64,000 bases of DNA from Halobacillus litoralis. Its GTDB lineage: Bacteria; Bacillota; Bacilli; Bacillales; Halobacillaceae. The notes under the pieces are model-generated. The model saw only the letters and a program-made list of their open reading frames with translations, was not told the origin of the DNA and searched no databases. The translations under genes were made by a program, and so were the position numbers. This document shows, one piece after another, positions 47,575 through 56,405 of the stretch. The stretch is taken from contig NZ_WMEZ01000001.1 of NCBI RefSeq assembly GCF_009856415.1, positions 1-64,000 of the forward strand. Reading direction: 5' to 3'. Position 1 is the stretch's first letter; each line of letters starts with the position of its first letter.

Positions 47575-47928
47575 ATGGAAAGTAAAGAATTGGTAAATTT
47601 AGCAGCACAAGCATGTGATGAAAAAAGAGCACAAGATATCGTTGTTTTAGATATGTCAGAAGTTTCATTAATCGCGGACTATTTCTTGATTTGCGAAGGG
47701 TCCAATGAACGCCAAGTGCAGGCAATAGCTAGAGAGTTGAAAAATCAAGCGGAAGAAAACGGGATAGAAGTGAAGCGAATGGAAGGGTTTGAGCAAGCAC
47801 GCTGGGTACTTGTCGATCTTAATGACATCGTTTGTCACATCTTCCACAAAGATGAACGTCATTACTACAACCTGGAAAGGCTTTGGGGCGACGCAGACAC
47901 GGTCGCTGTCGAAGGGTTAGAGAACTAA
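47575..47928 (+). CDS. rsfS: Ribosomal silencing factor RsfS
   Basis: 117 residues of the RsfS/Iojap family: KRAQDIVVLDMSEVSLIADYF, GFEQARWVLVDLNDIVCHIF and RHYYNLERLWGDA. It binds uL14 on the 50S subunit and blocks subunit joining in starved cells. It starts 45 bases after yqeK with GGGAGGAAA upstream. Confidence 0.94.
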   Translation: MESKELVNLAAQACDEKRAQDIVVLDMSEVSLIADYFLICEGSNERQVQAIARELKNQAEENGIEVKRMEGFEQARWVLVDLNDIVCHIFHKDERHYYNLERLWGDADTVAVEGLEN

Positions 47929-47929
47929 A

Positions 47930-48661
47930 ATGAGTTATGGGGATATGGCGCGTGTATACGACCTCCTCATGCAGGATGCACCATACAAGCAATGGGTGGA
48001 CTTTACGAAGAAAATGCTTCAACGATATCGTTCTGAAGGTCAAAGCATCCTTGATATTGGTTGTGGTACAGGGGAAATTACCCATCGTCTTCATAATGAC
48101 GGGTATCAAATGACGGGTATCGATTTGTCCTCTGATATGTTGACCATCGCGCAACAGAAAAATCCTCGAGCTGCAATCGAATGGATCCAACAGGATATGA
48201 CTTCATTAGAAGGATTATCAGAATATGATTGTGTCATCAGTTACTGTGATGTCATCAACTATTTGACCGATGAACAGCAAGTGAAGCAAGCGTTTCATTC
48301 CATTTACCAAGCCCTTACCCAAGGGGGAGTGTTTTTGTTTGATGTGCACTCTATAGATCATATTCACGAGGATCTCAGTGGTGCAACATTTGCTGAAGTC
48401 CGTGATGATCTATCTTTTATCTGGTTTTGTGATCCAGGGGAATTGGAAAACAGCCTCGTACATGATTTGACATTTTTTATTGAGGACGATGGAAAGTATC
48501 AACGTTTCGATGAAATTCATGAACAGCGAGGATATGACCATACAGATTTGAAGTCCTGGCTCTCTCAAACAGGCTTCAAGGTGCAAGGATTGTTTTCTGA
48601 TTTCAGTGAAACTCCAGCCATTCACGGAGAACGCTGGTTATTTGTTTGTACAAAGGAATGA
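47930..48661 (+). CDS. yqeM: Class I SAM-dependent methyltransferase (YqeM-like)
   Basis: A 243-residue Rossmann-type methyltransferase: motif I ILDIGCGTGEITHRL, acidic GIDLSSDML, IQQDMTSL and SYCDVINYL. It has ubiE/TylM-like overall order, but the substrate is unknown. It follows rsfS after 1 base and is the last gene of the yqeG operon; a terminator follows. Confidence 0.88.
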   Translation: MSYGDMARVYDLLMQDAPYKQWVDFTKKMLQRYRSEGQSILDIGCGTGEITHRLHNDGYQMTGIDLSSDMLTIAQQKNPRAAIEWIQQDMTSLEGLSEYDCVISYCDVINYLTDEQQVKQAFHSIYQALTQGGVFLFDVHSIDHIHEDLSGATFAEVRDDLSFIWFCDPGELENSLVHDLTFFIEDDGKYQRFDEIHEQRGYDHTDLKSWLSQTGFKVQGLFSDFSETPAIHGERWLFVCTKE

Positions 48662-48669
48662 AAGTCATG

Positions 48670-48705
48670 AAAGAGTCCGTAGATGCCGGACTCTTTTTTA
48701 TTTTT
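48670..48705 (+). terminator. Terminator of the yqeG-yqeM operon
   Basis: The arms AAAGAGTCCG and CGGACTCTTT enclose TAGATGC and are followed by a long T-rich tail. Confidence 0.85.
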
Positions 48706-48791
48706 ATTGTGCTTTAAGCCGAGTTTTATAAAAACGTTGAACTCAGGTTGGGTTTTTGCAGGATAATTGTACTTTTTGTCGAATATAGGAA

Positions 48792-49601
48792 TTATAAATC
48801 AATGTGTTTTTTATCCTCTTTATGTTTATTTTGGGTAGCCTCAAACATCTTTTGGAACAAAGGCCCGATGTGATCTTCTAAGGCTTGCAATCCCTCACCT
48901 GTAACCCCGCCCTTCACCGTAACCTTTTCCATCAATTCTTCTAAAGTCATGATTTTTTGTGCCAGAAGTTCTCCCAGCCCAACCATCATATTTTCCGTTA
49001 ACGAGGTTGCTTTATCTTTGGGAAGTCCCGCAACATCTCCAGCAGCTTCAATCCATTGACTGAGCAAATAACTTATGAATGCAGGACCACATGATACGAT
49101 GTCGGACGCTACACGAATGTGTTCTTCTTTCACTTCAATGGGGGTAGAGATATGCTGGAACGTCTGCTTTAATAACTCTCGATTTTCGTCCTTTATTTTT
49201 GATCCAAACGTGAACAAACTTACACCAGACCAAGCATGATTTGTAATGGAAGGAACAATTCTTGCGACCTGGCAAGGAGTCACTTTTTCTAACTGATCAA
49301 CAGCGATTGGACTTGTAATGGAAACAAGACATTGGTCTTCAGACCATTTTCCTTCTAGTGCATCAATGATGGTACGGTAGTGATGTGGCTTCACACAGAT
49401 GAAAATGATATCGCTTCTATCCTGTAGTGCTGCTAAATCCCTTGCTACTGTGAGCTTTGGAAATTCTTCTTGAATTTTCTCCGCTTTTTCTAACGTCCGA
49501 TTGTAAATCGTCAACTTTTCAGCAGGTACGGCCCCGCTCTTAATAAGCGTAGAGATGAGCATACTTCCCATATTCCCTGTGCCGATGATTCCCCATTTCA
49601 T
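48792..49601 (-). CDS. comER: Late competence protein ComER (pyrroline-5-carboxylate reductase family)
   Basis: A 269-residue NAD(P)-binding protein of the ProC superfamily: GIIGTGNMGSMLISTLI at the N-terminus, then FICVKPHHY and the C-terminal VTVKGGVTGEGL that resembles ProC's T-x-PGG-T. In B. subtilis, ComER is divergent from comEA and dispensable for competence; links to sporulation and biofilm have been reported in other bacilli. The enzyme activity is unproven. The gene arrangement is the same here. Confidence 0.88.
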   Translation of the reverse strand: MKWGIIGTGNMGSMLISTLIKSGAVPAEKLTIYNRTLEKAEKIQEEFPKLTVARDLAALQDRSDIIFICVKPHHYRTIIDALEGKWSEDQCLVSITSPIAVDQLEKVTPCQVARIVPSITNHAWSGVSLFTFGSKIKDENRELLKQTFQHISTPIEVKEEHIRVASDIVSCGPAFISYLLSQWIEAAGDVAGLPKDKATSLTENMMVGLGELLAQKIMTLEELMEKVTVKGGVTGEGLQALEDHIGPLFQKMFEATQNKHKEDKKHIDL

Positions 49602-49673
49602 TGGAATCCCTCCTTAATGATTACCTATATATCCTTATTCTGAAAATATATAATTATGAAAGAAGGTCAAAAC

Positions 49674-50249
49674 ATGAGCGTATTAAAAAGATACGTTTGG
49701 ATCATTATGGTCCTCGTAATCATTGGAGTCCTTTATTTTTTTAATCCATCAATGGATGGGGAGACCCAAATGTCGAAGGTAGAGGAAGTGGCTATTCAGG
49801 AAACTGTAGAAGAAAACGCTTCTTCTAGCACCGTAAAAGTCGACGTGAAAGGAGAAGTGCATAACCCCGGTGTTTATACAATGACAGAAGAAACGAGAGT
49901 GGATGATGCTATTAAAGAAGCTGGAGGAATGACAGAATGGGCGGATCCCACTAGTGTGAATCTGGCTCAAAGAATACAGGATGAAATGGTGATCTTTGTA
50001 GCCTCTAACCAATCGTCGTCTACTGAAGCAGGTGAAGGGGGTTCGCTTGCTGGAGAAAAAGTGAGTATCAACCGTGCTTCAGCTAGTGAGATGGAAACAT
50101 TGAATGGAATTGGACCTTCAAAAGCTGAGAGTATTATCAAGTATAGAGAAGAGAATGGTCCATTTTCTTCTGTGGAAGATCTTGTTAATGTTCCTGGAAT
50201 AGGTGAAAAGACGTTGGAAAACTTAAAAGAACTGATTACTGTCCCGTAA
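49674..50249 (+). CDS. comEA: Competence DNA receptor ComEA
   Basis: 191 residues: one N-terminal membrane helix (about 6-24), an acidic linker, a SLBB/OB-like domain (VDVKGEVHNPGVYTM) and a C-terminal double helix-hairpin-helix (LNGIGPSKAESIIKYREENGPF, then VPGIGEKTLENL). It binds transforming dsDNA at the outer membrane face. ATG 49674 has GAAGGTC upstream; the frame could begin at 49656, directly after a TATAAT (49649-49654). I saw no clear ComK box. Confidence 0.93.
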   Translation: MSVLKRYVWIIMVLVIIGVLYFFNPSMDGETQMSKVEEVAIQETVEENASSSTVKVDVKGEVHNPGVYTMTEETRVDDAIKEAGGMTEWADPTSVNLAQRIQDEMVIFVASNQSSSTEAGEGGSLAGEKVSINRASASEMETLNGIGPSKAESIIKYREENGPFSSVEDLVNVPGIGEKTLENLKELITVP

Positions 50250-50305
50250 GTTTGACGGAATGGAAACGTGAGAGTAAACTTGATTAAAAAAAGTGGGGGT
50301 ACATA

Positions 50306-50863
50306 ATGGAGCGGATTACTTGGAATCAATACTTTATGTCACAAAGTTATTTATTAAAATCACGTAGTACGTGTCAGAGGTTAGCTGTCGGCGCGGTCAT
50401 AGTAAGAGATAAACGCATGATCGCCGGGGGATATAATGGGAGTGTCTCGGGGGGCGTTCATTGTATCGATGAGGGGTGTTATGTCGTAGATGGACATTGT
50501 GTCCGTACCATTCATGCGGAAATGAATGCCCTCCTTCAATGCTCAAAGTTCGGTGTTGCTACAGAAGGGGCTGAGATCTACGTGACTCATTTCCCTTGTC
50601 TGCACTGTACGAAGGCCATTATACAAGCGGGGGTGAATGCTGTCTATTATAGCGAAGATTATAAAAATGACCCCTATGCAATCGAATTGATGCAACAGTC
50701 AGGTGTACGAATGCAAAAGGTTCCTGTGGAAAAGGAACCGCTTCAACACGAACAGCAGCTTCTCATACGACAAATGATTGAGAAACTTGAGTCCAGTGAC
50801 GACCCTGAGGCAGAGCAACTTGTACATGAAGCATCTCAACTGCTAAGAATGGAAAACCGGTGA
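50306..50863 (+). CDS. comEB: dCMP deaminase family protein ComEB
   Basis: A 185-residue zinc deaminase: catalytic H70-A-E72 (TIHAEMNALL) and PCLHC with Cys98 and Cys101. Predicted to turn dCMP into dUMP. In B. subtilis comEB is within the comE operon but not needed for DNA uptake, though linked to polar localisation of ComGA. It overlaps comEC by 4 bases (GTGA). Confidence 0.93.
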   Translation: MERITWNQYFMSQSYLLKSRSTCQRLAVGAVIVRDKRMIAGGYNGSVSGGVHCIDEGCYVVDGHCVRTIHAEMNALLQCSKFGVATEGAEIYVTHFPCLHCTKAIIQAGVNAVYYSEDYKNDPYAIELMQQSGVRMQKVPVEKEPLQHEQQLLIRQMIEKLESSDDPEAEQLVHEASQLLRMENR

Positions 50864-53142
50864 ACTTCTTAAGGGGGTCTTGGCACATTCCCGTCATAGC
50901 CTTTGTGCTTGGCGGGGTGTTATCTATCCAAGAAGGTTTTCCCTTTTATGTCGTTGGGGTTATTTTTCTTTATTGGTTGCTCAGTTACCGCCGAAATCCC
51001 CAGTTCCTCTTCCTTCTCCTTCTATTTGGGATAGGTGGGTATATCCATCTTTCACTCGATCCCATTCCCTTTCACCCCCTCCCTAATGAATCCATAAAAA
51101 TTGAATCCATAAAAGGTAAAATTGTATCGGATGTGACGAAAAGTGATCAATCCTTCTCGATAGTATTAAAAGGGGATGAGGGGAAAGTGCTTGTTAGGTA
51201 TTTGAAAGAGAATATAAGTGATCCTCTTCCTGGAATGATGAAACATGGGGCCGCCTGTACGGTAAAAGGTGAGGTGAATCTTTTTGATGGCGCCCGCAAT
51301 CCAGGTCAATTTGATTATCGTGCTTATATGGAAGGTAAAGGAATTTATACTCAAATTCTTATCAAAGGTGAATCGTCTCTACAGTGTGAGGGAGAATCGT
51401 GGTTCAGCCATTTGTACGACACAAGGAAACAATTGAAAATGACTGTGAAGGAACGTGTTCATCCAAGGACTTATATATGGATGGAGGCTCTAATATTTGG
51501 AGATACAAGCCTTATCGATTCTTCAGTAGTTGAATGGTTTAGAGAGTTTAATTTATCACATATCCTCGCCATATCAGGGTTGCACGTTGGCCTTACACTA
51601 GGGGGGACTTATTTTCTACTCTACCGCACAGGCATAGCTACAAAGAAGCAGGCCAAGCTTTTCTTACTTGCCCTTTTGCCTTTTTACATGTTCATATCTG
51701 GTGGTGCACCATCAGTCATGCGCGCAGGACTAATGGGCGTGCTTCTTATATTCACAGGTTCTTTCCAAAAAAAGATCCCTATTATTGACCTCTTATCCTT
51801 CACCTGTCTATTCTTATTAATTTCTTCCCCTTCCTATTTTCACCATCTAGGTTTTCAATTTTCGTTTTTAGTCACTTTCAGTTTGTTGCTTACGATACCA
51901 ATCCTTAAGCAATATGAGAGTAAATGGATACAATCTGCAATTATAGGGTTGGTCAGTCAGCTTTCTCTTCTTGCCTTACAGGTCCATTATTTTTATGAAT
52001 TTCAGCCTTTTTCTTTATGGATCAATATGATTGCTGTCCCTTATTTTTCCTTCTTTGTCATCCCCTTATTGATGATTATTTTTCTCCTATCTTTGATCGT
52101 ACCATCCATATGCTTATTTCTATCCCGTGCATTTTCCCTCATTCATGAATTTGTTTTATCCATCTTCATCACACAATCTGAATCCCTTGATTACCCTTGG
52201 GTCATTGGTGAACTTCCCTCTTTTTACATCGTTTTGTATGCATTCTTTTTCGTCGTTATGATGATGAAATGGGAACAAAAGGAAAAAGTGAAGGCGTTTC
52301 TCGCTTCTCTAGCCGTTGTTTTTGTATTTATTTTTTATAGTTCGATTCCTTATTTATCTAAAGAAGGAGTCGTAACCATGTTGGATGTGGCTCAGGGGGA
52401 TTCCTTTGTCATAGAACTGCCACATAGGGAGGGAATCATTATGATTGATGCCGCTGGGCCGCCGGTTTTTACGACGAATAAGGAGAAGACTGCGAATGAG
52501 GTGATCTTACCGTTTTTAAAGTCAAGGGGAATACATCGTATTGATGCACTATTTATTTCTCACGAAGATTCTGATCACAGTGGAAGTGTTCCTTTTGTAC
52601 TTGAGGAAATGGAAGTTAGTCGGATCTATGTCAGTCCATATCATACAGAAAAATACGAAAATGGAGTTAAGGTTGAGGAAGTAAGCGCAGGCGAGAGCAT
52701 TCGGTTCAAGGGGCATGAATTTCACGTGGTGCATCCATTAATGGATAGGAACCATGGAGATCCGAATGATAATTCGCTCGTATTGTACAGCTCGATTGGA
52801 GGGAAGCGATGGTTCTTTACAGGAGATATATCGGCTCCGATTGAAAGGGACATCGTAAAGAGGAATTCGACATTACAGACGGATGTATTAAAAGTCGCCC
52901 ACCATGGAAGTCATACATCCACTTCAGAGGAGCTATTGAATGGATTAAACCCAAGAATTGGCTTGATTTCTGCGGGCGTGGACAATCGTTACGGTCATCC
53001 TCATGAAGAAGTTGTAGGAAGATTATCTGAGCACGGGGTTGTATTACTTCAAACCAATCGCCACGGGGCCGTGCAATACTTTTTTTCAGGGCAAAGTGGA
53101 ACGTTTTCAACGTTTATCCCGTATAATGCGAGCAGAGAATAA
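50860..53142 (+). CDS. comEC: DNA internalisation channel ComEC/Rec2
   Basis: 760 residues: an N-terminal DUF4131/OB region, a Competence domain of many helices (HILAISGLHVGLTLGGTYF and GGAPSVMRAGLMGV), and a C-terminal metallo-beta-lactamase-like domain with HEDSDHSG (H-x-D-x-DH), GDNS-type NDNSLVLY and VAHHGSHTS. It carries one DNA strand across the membrane; the C-terminal domain may degrade the other strand. The start is GTG 50860, inside the comEB stop. Confidence 0.94.
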   Translation: MNFLRGSWHIPVIAFVLGGVLSIQEGFPFYVVGVIFLYWLLSYRRNPQFLFLLLLFGIGGYIHLSLDPIPFHPLPNESIKIESIKGKIVSDVTKSDQSFSIVLKGDEGKVLVRYLKENISDPLPGMMKHGAACTVKGEVNLFDGARNPGQFDYRAYMEGKGIYTQILIKGESSLQCEGESWFSHLYDTRKQLKMTVKERVHPRTYIWMEALIFGDTSLIDSSVVEWFREFNLSHILAISGLHVGLTLGGTYFLLYRTGIATKKQAKLFLLALLPFYMFISGGAPSVMRAGLMGVLLIFTGSFQKKIPIIDLLSFTCLFLLISSPSYFHHLGFQFSFLVTFSLLLTIPILKQYESKWIQSAIIGLVSQLSLLALQVHYFYEFQPFSLWINMIAVPYFSFFVIPLLMIIFLLSLIVPSICLFLSRAFSLIHEFVLSIFITQSESLDYPWVIGELPSFYIVLYAFFFVVMMMKWEQKEKVKAFLASLAVVFVFIFYSSIPYLSKEGVVTMLDVAQGDSFVIELPHREGIIMIDAAGPPVFTTNKEKTANEVILPFLKSRGIHRIDALFISHEDSDHSGSVPFVLEEMEVSRIYVSPYHTEKYENGVKVEEVSAGESIRFKGHEFHVVHPLMDRNHGDPNDNSLVLYSSIGGKRWFFTGDISAPIERDIVKRNSTLQTDVLKVAHHGSHTSTSEELLNGLNPRIGLISAGVDNRYGHPHEEVVGRLSEHGVVLLQTNRHGAVQYFFSGQSGTFSTFIPYNASRE

Positions 53143-53168
53143 AAAAAGACTGCCGAAAACAGCAGCCT
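53143..53168 (-). terminator. Terminator of yqzM, convergent with comEC
   Basis: On the minus strand GGCTGC and GCAGTC arms (one G-U pair) enclose TGTTTTCG and are followed by seven T. Confidence 0.6.
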
Positions 53169-53185
53169 TCCGGTTTTGTATCCCA

Positions 53186-53320
53186 TTACTGTCCAAGAAA
53201 AGAAAACAAAACACCGATGAAAAAGATGACGAAGAAGAAAACAAATGAAAATACAAACCCTAACCCAGAGTCGATCACATCATTAGTTTTGGATTGAATA
53301 TCGTTTTTGAACTCGTTCAC
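53186..53320 (-). CDS. yqzM: YqzM family microprotein
   Basis: 44 residues: NEFKNDIQSKTNDVIDSGLG then a membrane helix (FVFSFVFFFVIFFIGVLFSFLG). Length and sequence pattern equal YqzM of B. subtilis, which occupies the same place between comEC and holA. The function is unknown. It starts with GTG 53320, about 7 bases after AGGAGGGG. Confidence 0.88.
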   Translation of the reverse strand: MNEFKNDIQSKTNDVIDSGLGFVFSFVFFFVIFFIGVLFSFLGQ

Positions 53321-53668
53321 TGTTACCCCTCCTATATCAATTACTAAGTATAGTCCATTTTTAACCAAAAATCTACATGTACCGGGCATGAAAACGAATT
53401 TTATCGATGATTCATACCTTTCCCACTCCTAGCAAGACTTGTCACAGATAATTCTTACGTAAGCGGTCAAACTAAACGCAAGAGAGGAACAACATCGTCC
53501 TCTCCAAGAGCTCCCGGGGCTTTTGGAATGGCGTTTATATAGATGGTTCATACGGCGATATCAGCACACCATTTTGACAGAAATTCCAAAGAAACATAAA
53601 ATGGTGACACTGAGTTCCCCTTTTTGGGGCGCCGTACTCTTTTTTTAAAAAGGAAGGACAACCACTTT
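53321..53668. other. yqzM-holA intergenic region, no gene seen
   Basis: I find no convincing open frame or RNA gene. There is an inverted repeat CACCATTTT/AAAATGGTG (53567-53575 and 53598-53606, 22-base gap) and a small CCCC-T5-GGGG hairpin (near 53617-53629). They may belong to the holA leader. Confidence 0.4.
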
Positions 53669-54688
53669 ATGGTCAATGTAAAACAATCACAAGTGTACTT
53701 ATTGTATGGAGAAGAATCCTATTTAATTCAAGAACATAAGAATAAAATCATTGAAAAAACATTAAAGAAAGAAGATCGAGAGTTTAATATTTCTCAGTAT
53801 GATTTAGAAGAAACTCCCATTGAGGATGTTATTACAGATGCAGAAACCTTTCCGTTTCTTGGTGAGGGGAAAGTTGTCATTGCCAACCAACCCGTCTTTT
53901 TAAAGGGGAAACCGGATAAACTTCCGTTCGATCATGACACGGAGGTGCTTCTGGAATACCTTCAAAACCCTGCTGAATACACGGTGCTTATTTTAGTTGC
54001 CCCTTATGAAAAGCTTGATGAACGGAAAAAGGTGTTCAAACAATTAAAAAAGAACGGAGAAGTCATTAGTTGTCAGCCAGTTAAAGAATGGGACGTTGAC
54101 AAATGGATTCAAACATTAGCGAATGATTTACATATCACCGTTCCTCCAGAAATTCATGAACTGTTCACTCAAGAAATTGGTGCAAACCTTATGGCGCTTA
54201 GAAAAGAAATGGAAAAACTGGCTTTGTATGTCGGAGAAGGCGGTGTTATTACGCGAGAAATTGCAGAGCAGCTCCTTTCCCACAGTGCAGAAGCTTCCGG
54301 GCTTAAACTTGTCGATGCCGTCATGGAAAAAGATTTAGGTCGAGCAATTCGGATTTATAAGGATCTGGAAAAACTGAATGAAGAGCCGATCGCTTTAACT
54401 GCTCTTCTCGCTTCTCAATTCAGGATTATCAGCCAGGCGAAGGTACTCAAGCAGAAAGGGTACGGCCAGAATCAAATGAAAAGCTATATTAAGGCCCACC
54501 CATACGTCATAAAAATGGCGTTAAAAAGGGAGCGTGCTTTCTCCCAACAGGAACTGGATCAAATTATGAATCAACTTGCAGAAACGGATTACAATTTGAA
54601 GCAGGGGAAAATGGAGAAAGCCCTGGCTTTTGAAATGCTTCTGTACCGTTTAATTAATATCAAACAAAATACACCGGTATCATCGTAA
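53669..54688 (+). CDS. holA: DNA polymerase III subunit delta
   Basis: A 339-residue clamp-loader subunit (YqeN in B. subtilis) that opens the beta sliding clamp. It shows VYLLYGEESYLIQEHKNKI at the N-terminus, TVLILVAPYEKLDERKKVFKQLK, DVDKWIQTLANDL and the C-terminal collar region (LTALLASQFRIISQAKVL). It lacks a Walker A, as delta subunits do. ATG 53669 has AAGGAAGGA about 11 bases upstream; upstream in-frame codons lie in the leader. Confidence 0.93.
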   Translation: MVNVKQSQVYLLYGEESYLIQEHKNKIIEKTLKKEDREFNISQYDLEETPIEDVITDAETFPFLGEGKVVIANQPVFLKGKPDKLPFDHDTEVLLEYLQNPAEYTVLILVAPYEKLDERKKVFKQLKKNGEVISCQPVKEWDVDKWIQTLANDLHITVPPEIHELFTQEIGANLMALRKEMEKLALYVGEGGVITREIAEQLLSHSAEASGLKLVDAVMEKDLGRAIRIYKDLEKLNEEPIALTALLASQFRIISQAKVLKQKGYGQNQMKSYIKAHPYVIKMALKRERAFSQQELDQIMNQLAETDYNLKQGKMEKALAFEMLLYRLINIKQNTPVSS

Positions 54689-54720
54689 TTCTCTGAATTG
54701 AATTCAAGAGAATATGAAAA

Positions 54721-54748
54721 GAAGCCCTCCGATAAATCGGAGGGCTTC
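54721..54748. terminator. Hairpin terminator between holA and rpsT
   Basis: The stem GAAGCCCTCCGAT/ATCGGAGGGCTTC has 13 base pairs. The T-rich tail is better on the minus strand (TTTTC), so it can serve either gene. Confidence 0.7.
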
Positions 54749-54755
54749 GTTCATG

Positions 54756-54787
54756 TAAAAACGACCCATTCAAATAAGAAGGATCGT
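54756..54787 (-). terminator. Terminator of rpsT
   Basis: On the minus strand ACGATCC and GGGTCGT arms (one G-U pair) are followed by TTTTT. Confidence 0.6.
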
Positions 54788-54812
54788 CTGTTGGTCATAA
54801 ATTACGAATGAA

Positions 54813-55073
54813 TTATAATGCGTTGACTAGTTTTGTTAGGCGGGATTTTTTACGGTTCCCTGTGTTTTGATGAAGGGCACCACGTTGAACAGCTTTGTCG
54901 ATTTTCTTAACAGCTGTAGGAAGTGCTTCTTTAGCGTTCTCTACATCTTTGCTTTCAACAAGCTTTTCTACACGTTTAACCGCTGTACGCATGTCAGATT
55001 TGAAAGCTGCATTCAAAGAACGAGCGTCATCATTCGTACGTACACGTTTTTTCGCTGATTTAATATTAGGCAT
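54813..55073 (-). CDS. rpsT: 30S ribosomal protein S20
   Basis: 86 basic residues, MPNIKSAKKRVRTNDDARSLNAA to RKKSRLTKLVNAL, matching bS20 throughout. It binds 16S rRNA early in 30S assembly. TAGGAGGTGAAA precedes the ATG. It is convergent with holA and divergent from gpr, as in B. subtilis. Confidence 0.97.
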   Translation of the reverse strand: MPNIKSAKKRVRTNDDARSLNAAFKSDMRTAVKRVEKLVESKDVENAKEALPTAVKKIDKAVQRGALHQNTGNRKKSRLTKLVNAL

Positions 55074-55183
55074 AGTTTCACCTCCTAGGTAAAAACAAAA
55101 GACTCATTCATATCGAACAAGAGACATTTTACCAGAGCGGTGCGTTGTTTTCAATACTTATCTCAATACCAATCCCTTCATTT

Positions 55184-55213
55184 GCATAGTTTTTATCTGC
55201 TTGGGAGAAGATT
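55184..55213 (+). promoter_or_regulatory. Sigma-F/G-type promoter of gpr
   Basis: GCATA (55184-55188), a 15-base spacer and GGAGAAGATT (55204-55213), close to GYATA-N15-GGNRANANTR with one mismatch. gpr of B. subtilis is read by sigma-F and sigma-G. The leader would be very short, with the AAGGAGG site almost at the transcript start. Confidence 0.5.
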
Positions 55214-55234
55214 TTCTTAAGGAGGTTGAAGTGA

Positions 55235-56326
55235 ATGGAGGAAAATTTCGACTACACGTTGAGAACGGACTTGGCGCTTGAGGCACAGGAGATGAATGTA
55301 AAAGATGAACCCGGATCCTCAGATGGTGATGGGGTCGAGGTGCATGAAAACGAGAAAAACGATATCAAAATCACCTATGTAACAGTAGATGAAGCAGGTG
55401 CTGAGCGAATCGGGAAAAAGGCGGGGCATTATGTCACGTTGGAGTCACTCGCTATTCGAAAGCAGGATCACCAATTGCAAGTGAATTTATCCAAGACGTT
55501 ATCGGGACAGTTAAGGAAATTAATGAATGAGTGTGGAATAAAAGAAATGGACCGGGGGTTAATTGTCGGCCTTGGTAATGCAAATGTAACCCCGGATGCA
55601 TTAGGACCATTGGTAACAGAAGAAATCTATGTAACCACTCATTTATTTGAGCTTCACCCGGAAACCGTATCGGATGGTTATCGACCTGTTTCTGCTTTTA
55701 CACCGGGGGTAATGGGCGTAACAGGCATTGAAACCAGTGATATGGTGCACGGGATTATTGAACAGACAAAGCCGGATTTTGTTCTAGTCATCGATGCCCT
55801 TGCTTCACGGTCAATTAATCGGATCAATGCAACTATACAACTTTCAGATACAGGGATACATCCGGGGTCTGGTGTGGGTAACAAGCGGAAAGAAATCAGC
55901 CGAGAGACATACGGAATCCCTGTAATATCCATCGGAGTACCAACAGTAGTCGATGCCGTGACCATCACGAGTGATGCGATTGATTATGTGTTAAAGCATT
56001 TTGGCAGAGAGTGGCGGGAAAAAGATCGTCCGTCTAATGCCTTATCACCTGCCATGAACCCGTTTGAGAGAAAGACACTTACGGCTGAAGACCACCCGAA
56101 CGAAGAGCAAAGCAAAGCCGTCATGGGCATGTTCGGCCAATTAGAAGAGGCAGAAAAGAAACAATTGATTAAAGAAGTACTGACACCCCTTGGCCATAAC
56201 TTGATGGTTACACCTAAAGAGGTAGACAGCTTCATCCAGGACATGGCTCATGTCATTGCGAAGGGGATCAATGGAGCCTTGCATCCGGGCATAGAGGATG
56301 GAGAAGCCCAATCTTATTTTAAATAA
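55235..56326 (+). CDS. gpr: Germination protease GPR
   Basis: A 363-residue aspartic-type (M63/A25 family) endoprotease that degrades small acid-soluble spore proteins at germination. The N-terminal YTLRTDLALEAQEMNVKDE includes a likely propeptide cleavage region. The core shows VGLGNANVTPDALGPLV and VIDALASRSINRINATIQLSDTGIHPGSGVGN (in part), typical of GPR. AAGGAGG is 9 bases before the ATG. spoIIP follows. Confidence 0.95.
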   Translation: MEENFDYTLRTDLALEAQEMNVKDEPGSSDGDGVEVHENEKNDIKITYVTVDEAGAERIGKKAGHYVTLESLAIRKQDHQLQVNLSKTLSGQLRKLMNECGIKEMDRGLIVGLGNANVTPDALGPLVTEEIYVTTHLFELHPETVSDGYRPVSAFTPGVMGVTGIETSDMVHGIIEQTKPDFVLVIDALASRSINRINATIQLSDTGIHPGSGVGNKRKEISRETYGIPVISIGVPTVVDAVTITSDAIDYVLKHFGREWREKDRPSNALSPAMNPFERKTLTAEDHPNEEQSKAVMGMFGQLEEAEKKQLIKEVLTPLGHNLMVTPKEVDSFIQDMAHVIAKGINGALHPGIEDGEAQSYFK

Positions 56327-56342
56327 TGATTTAATAGAGAGG

Positions 56343-56371
56343 TTCTATTAAATTCCTCTCTCTCATACCAT
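56343..56371 (+). promoter_or_regulatory. Sigma-E-type promoter of spoIIP
   Basis: TTCTATT (56343-56349), a 14-base spacer and CATACCAT (56364-56371), close to the sigma-E -10 CATACANT. B. subtilis spoIIP has a sigma-E promoter at this place. Confidence 0.55.
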
Positions 56372-56405
56372 TTACTAGATAGTGGAATGAGGGGGAGGAT
56401 TTTTC

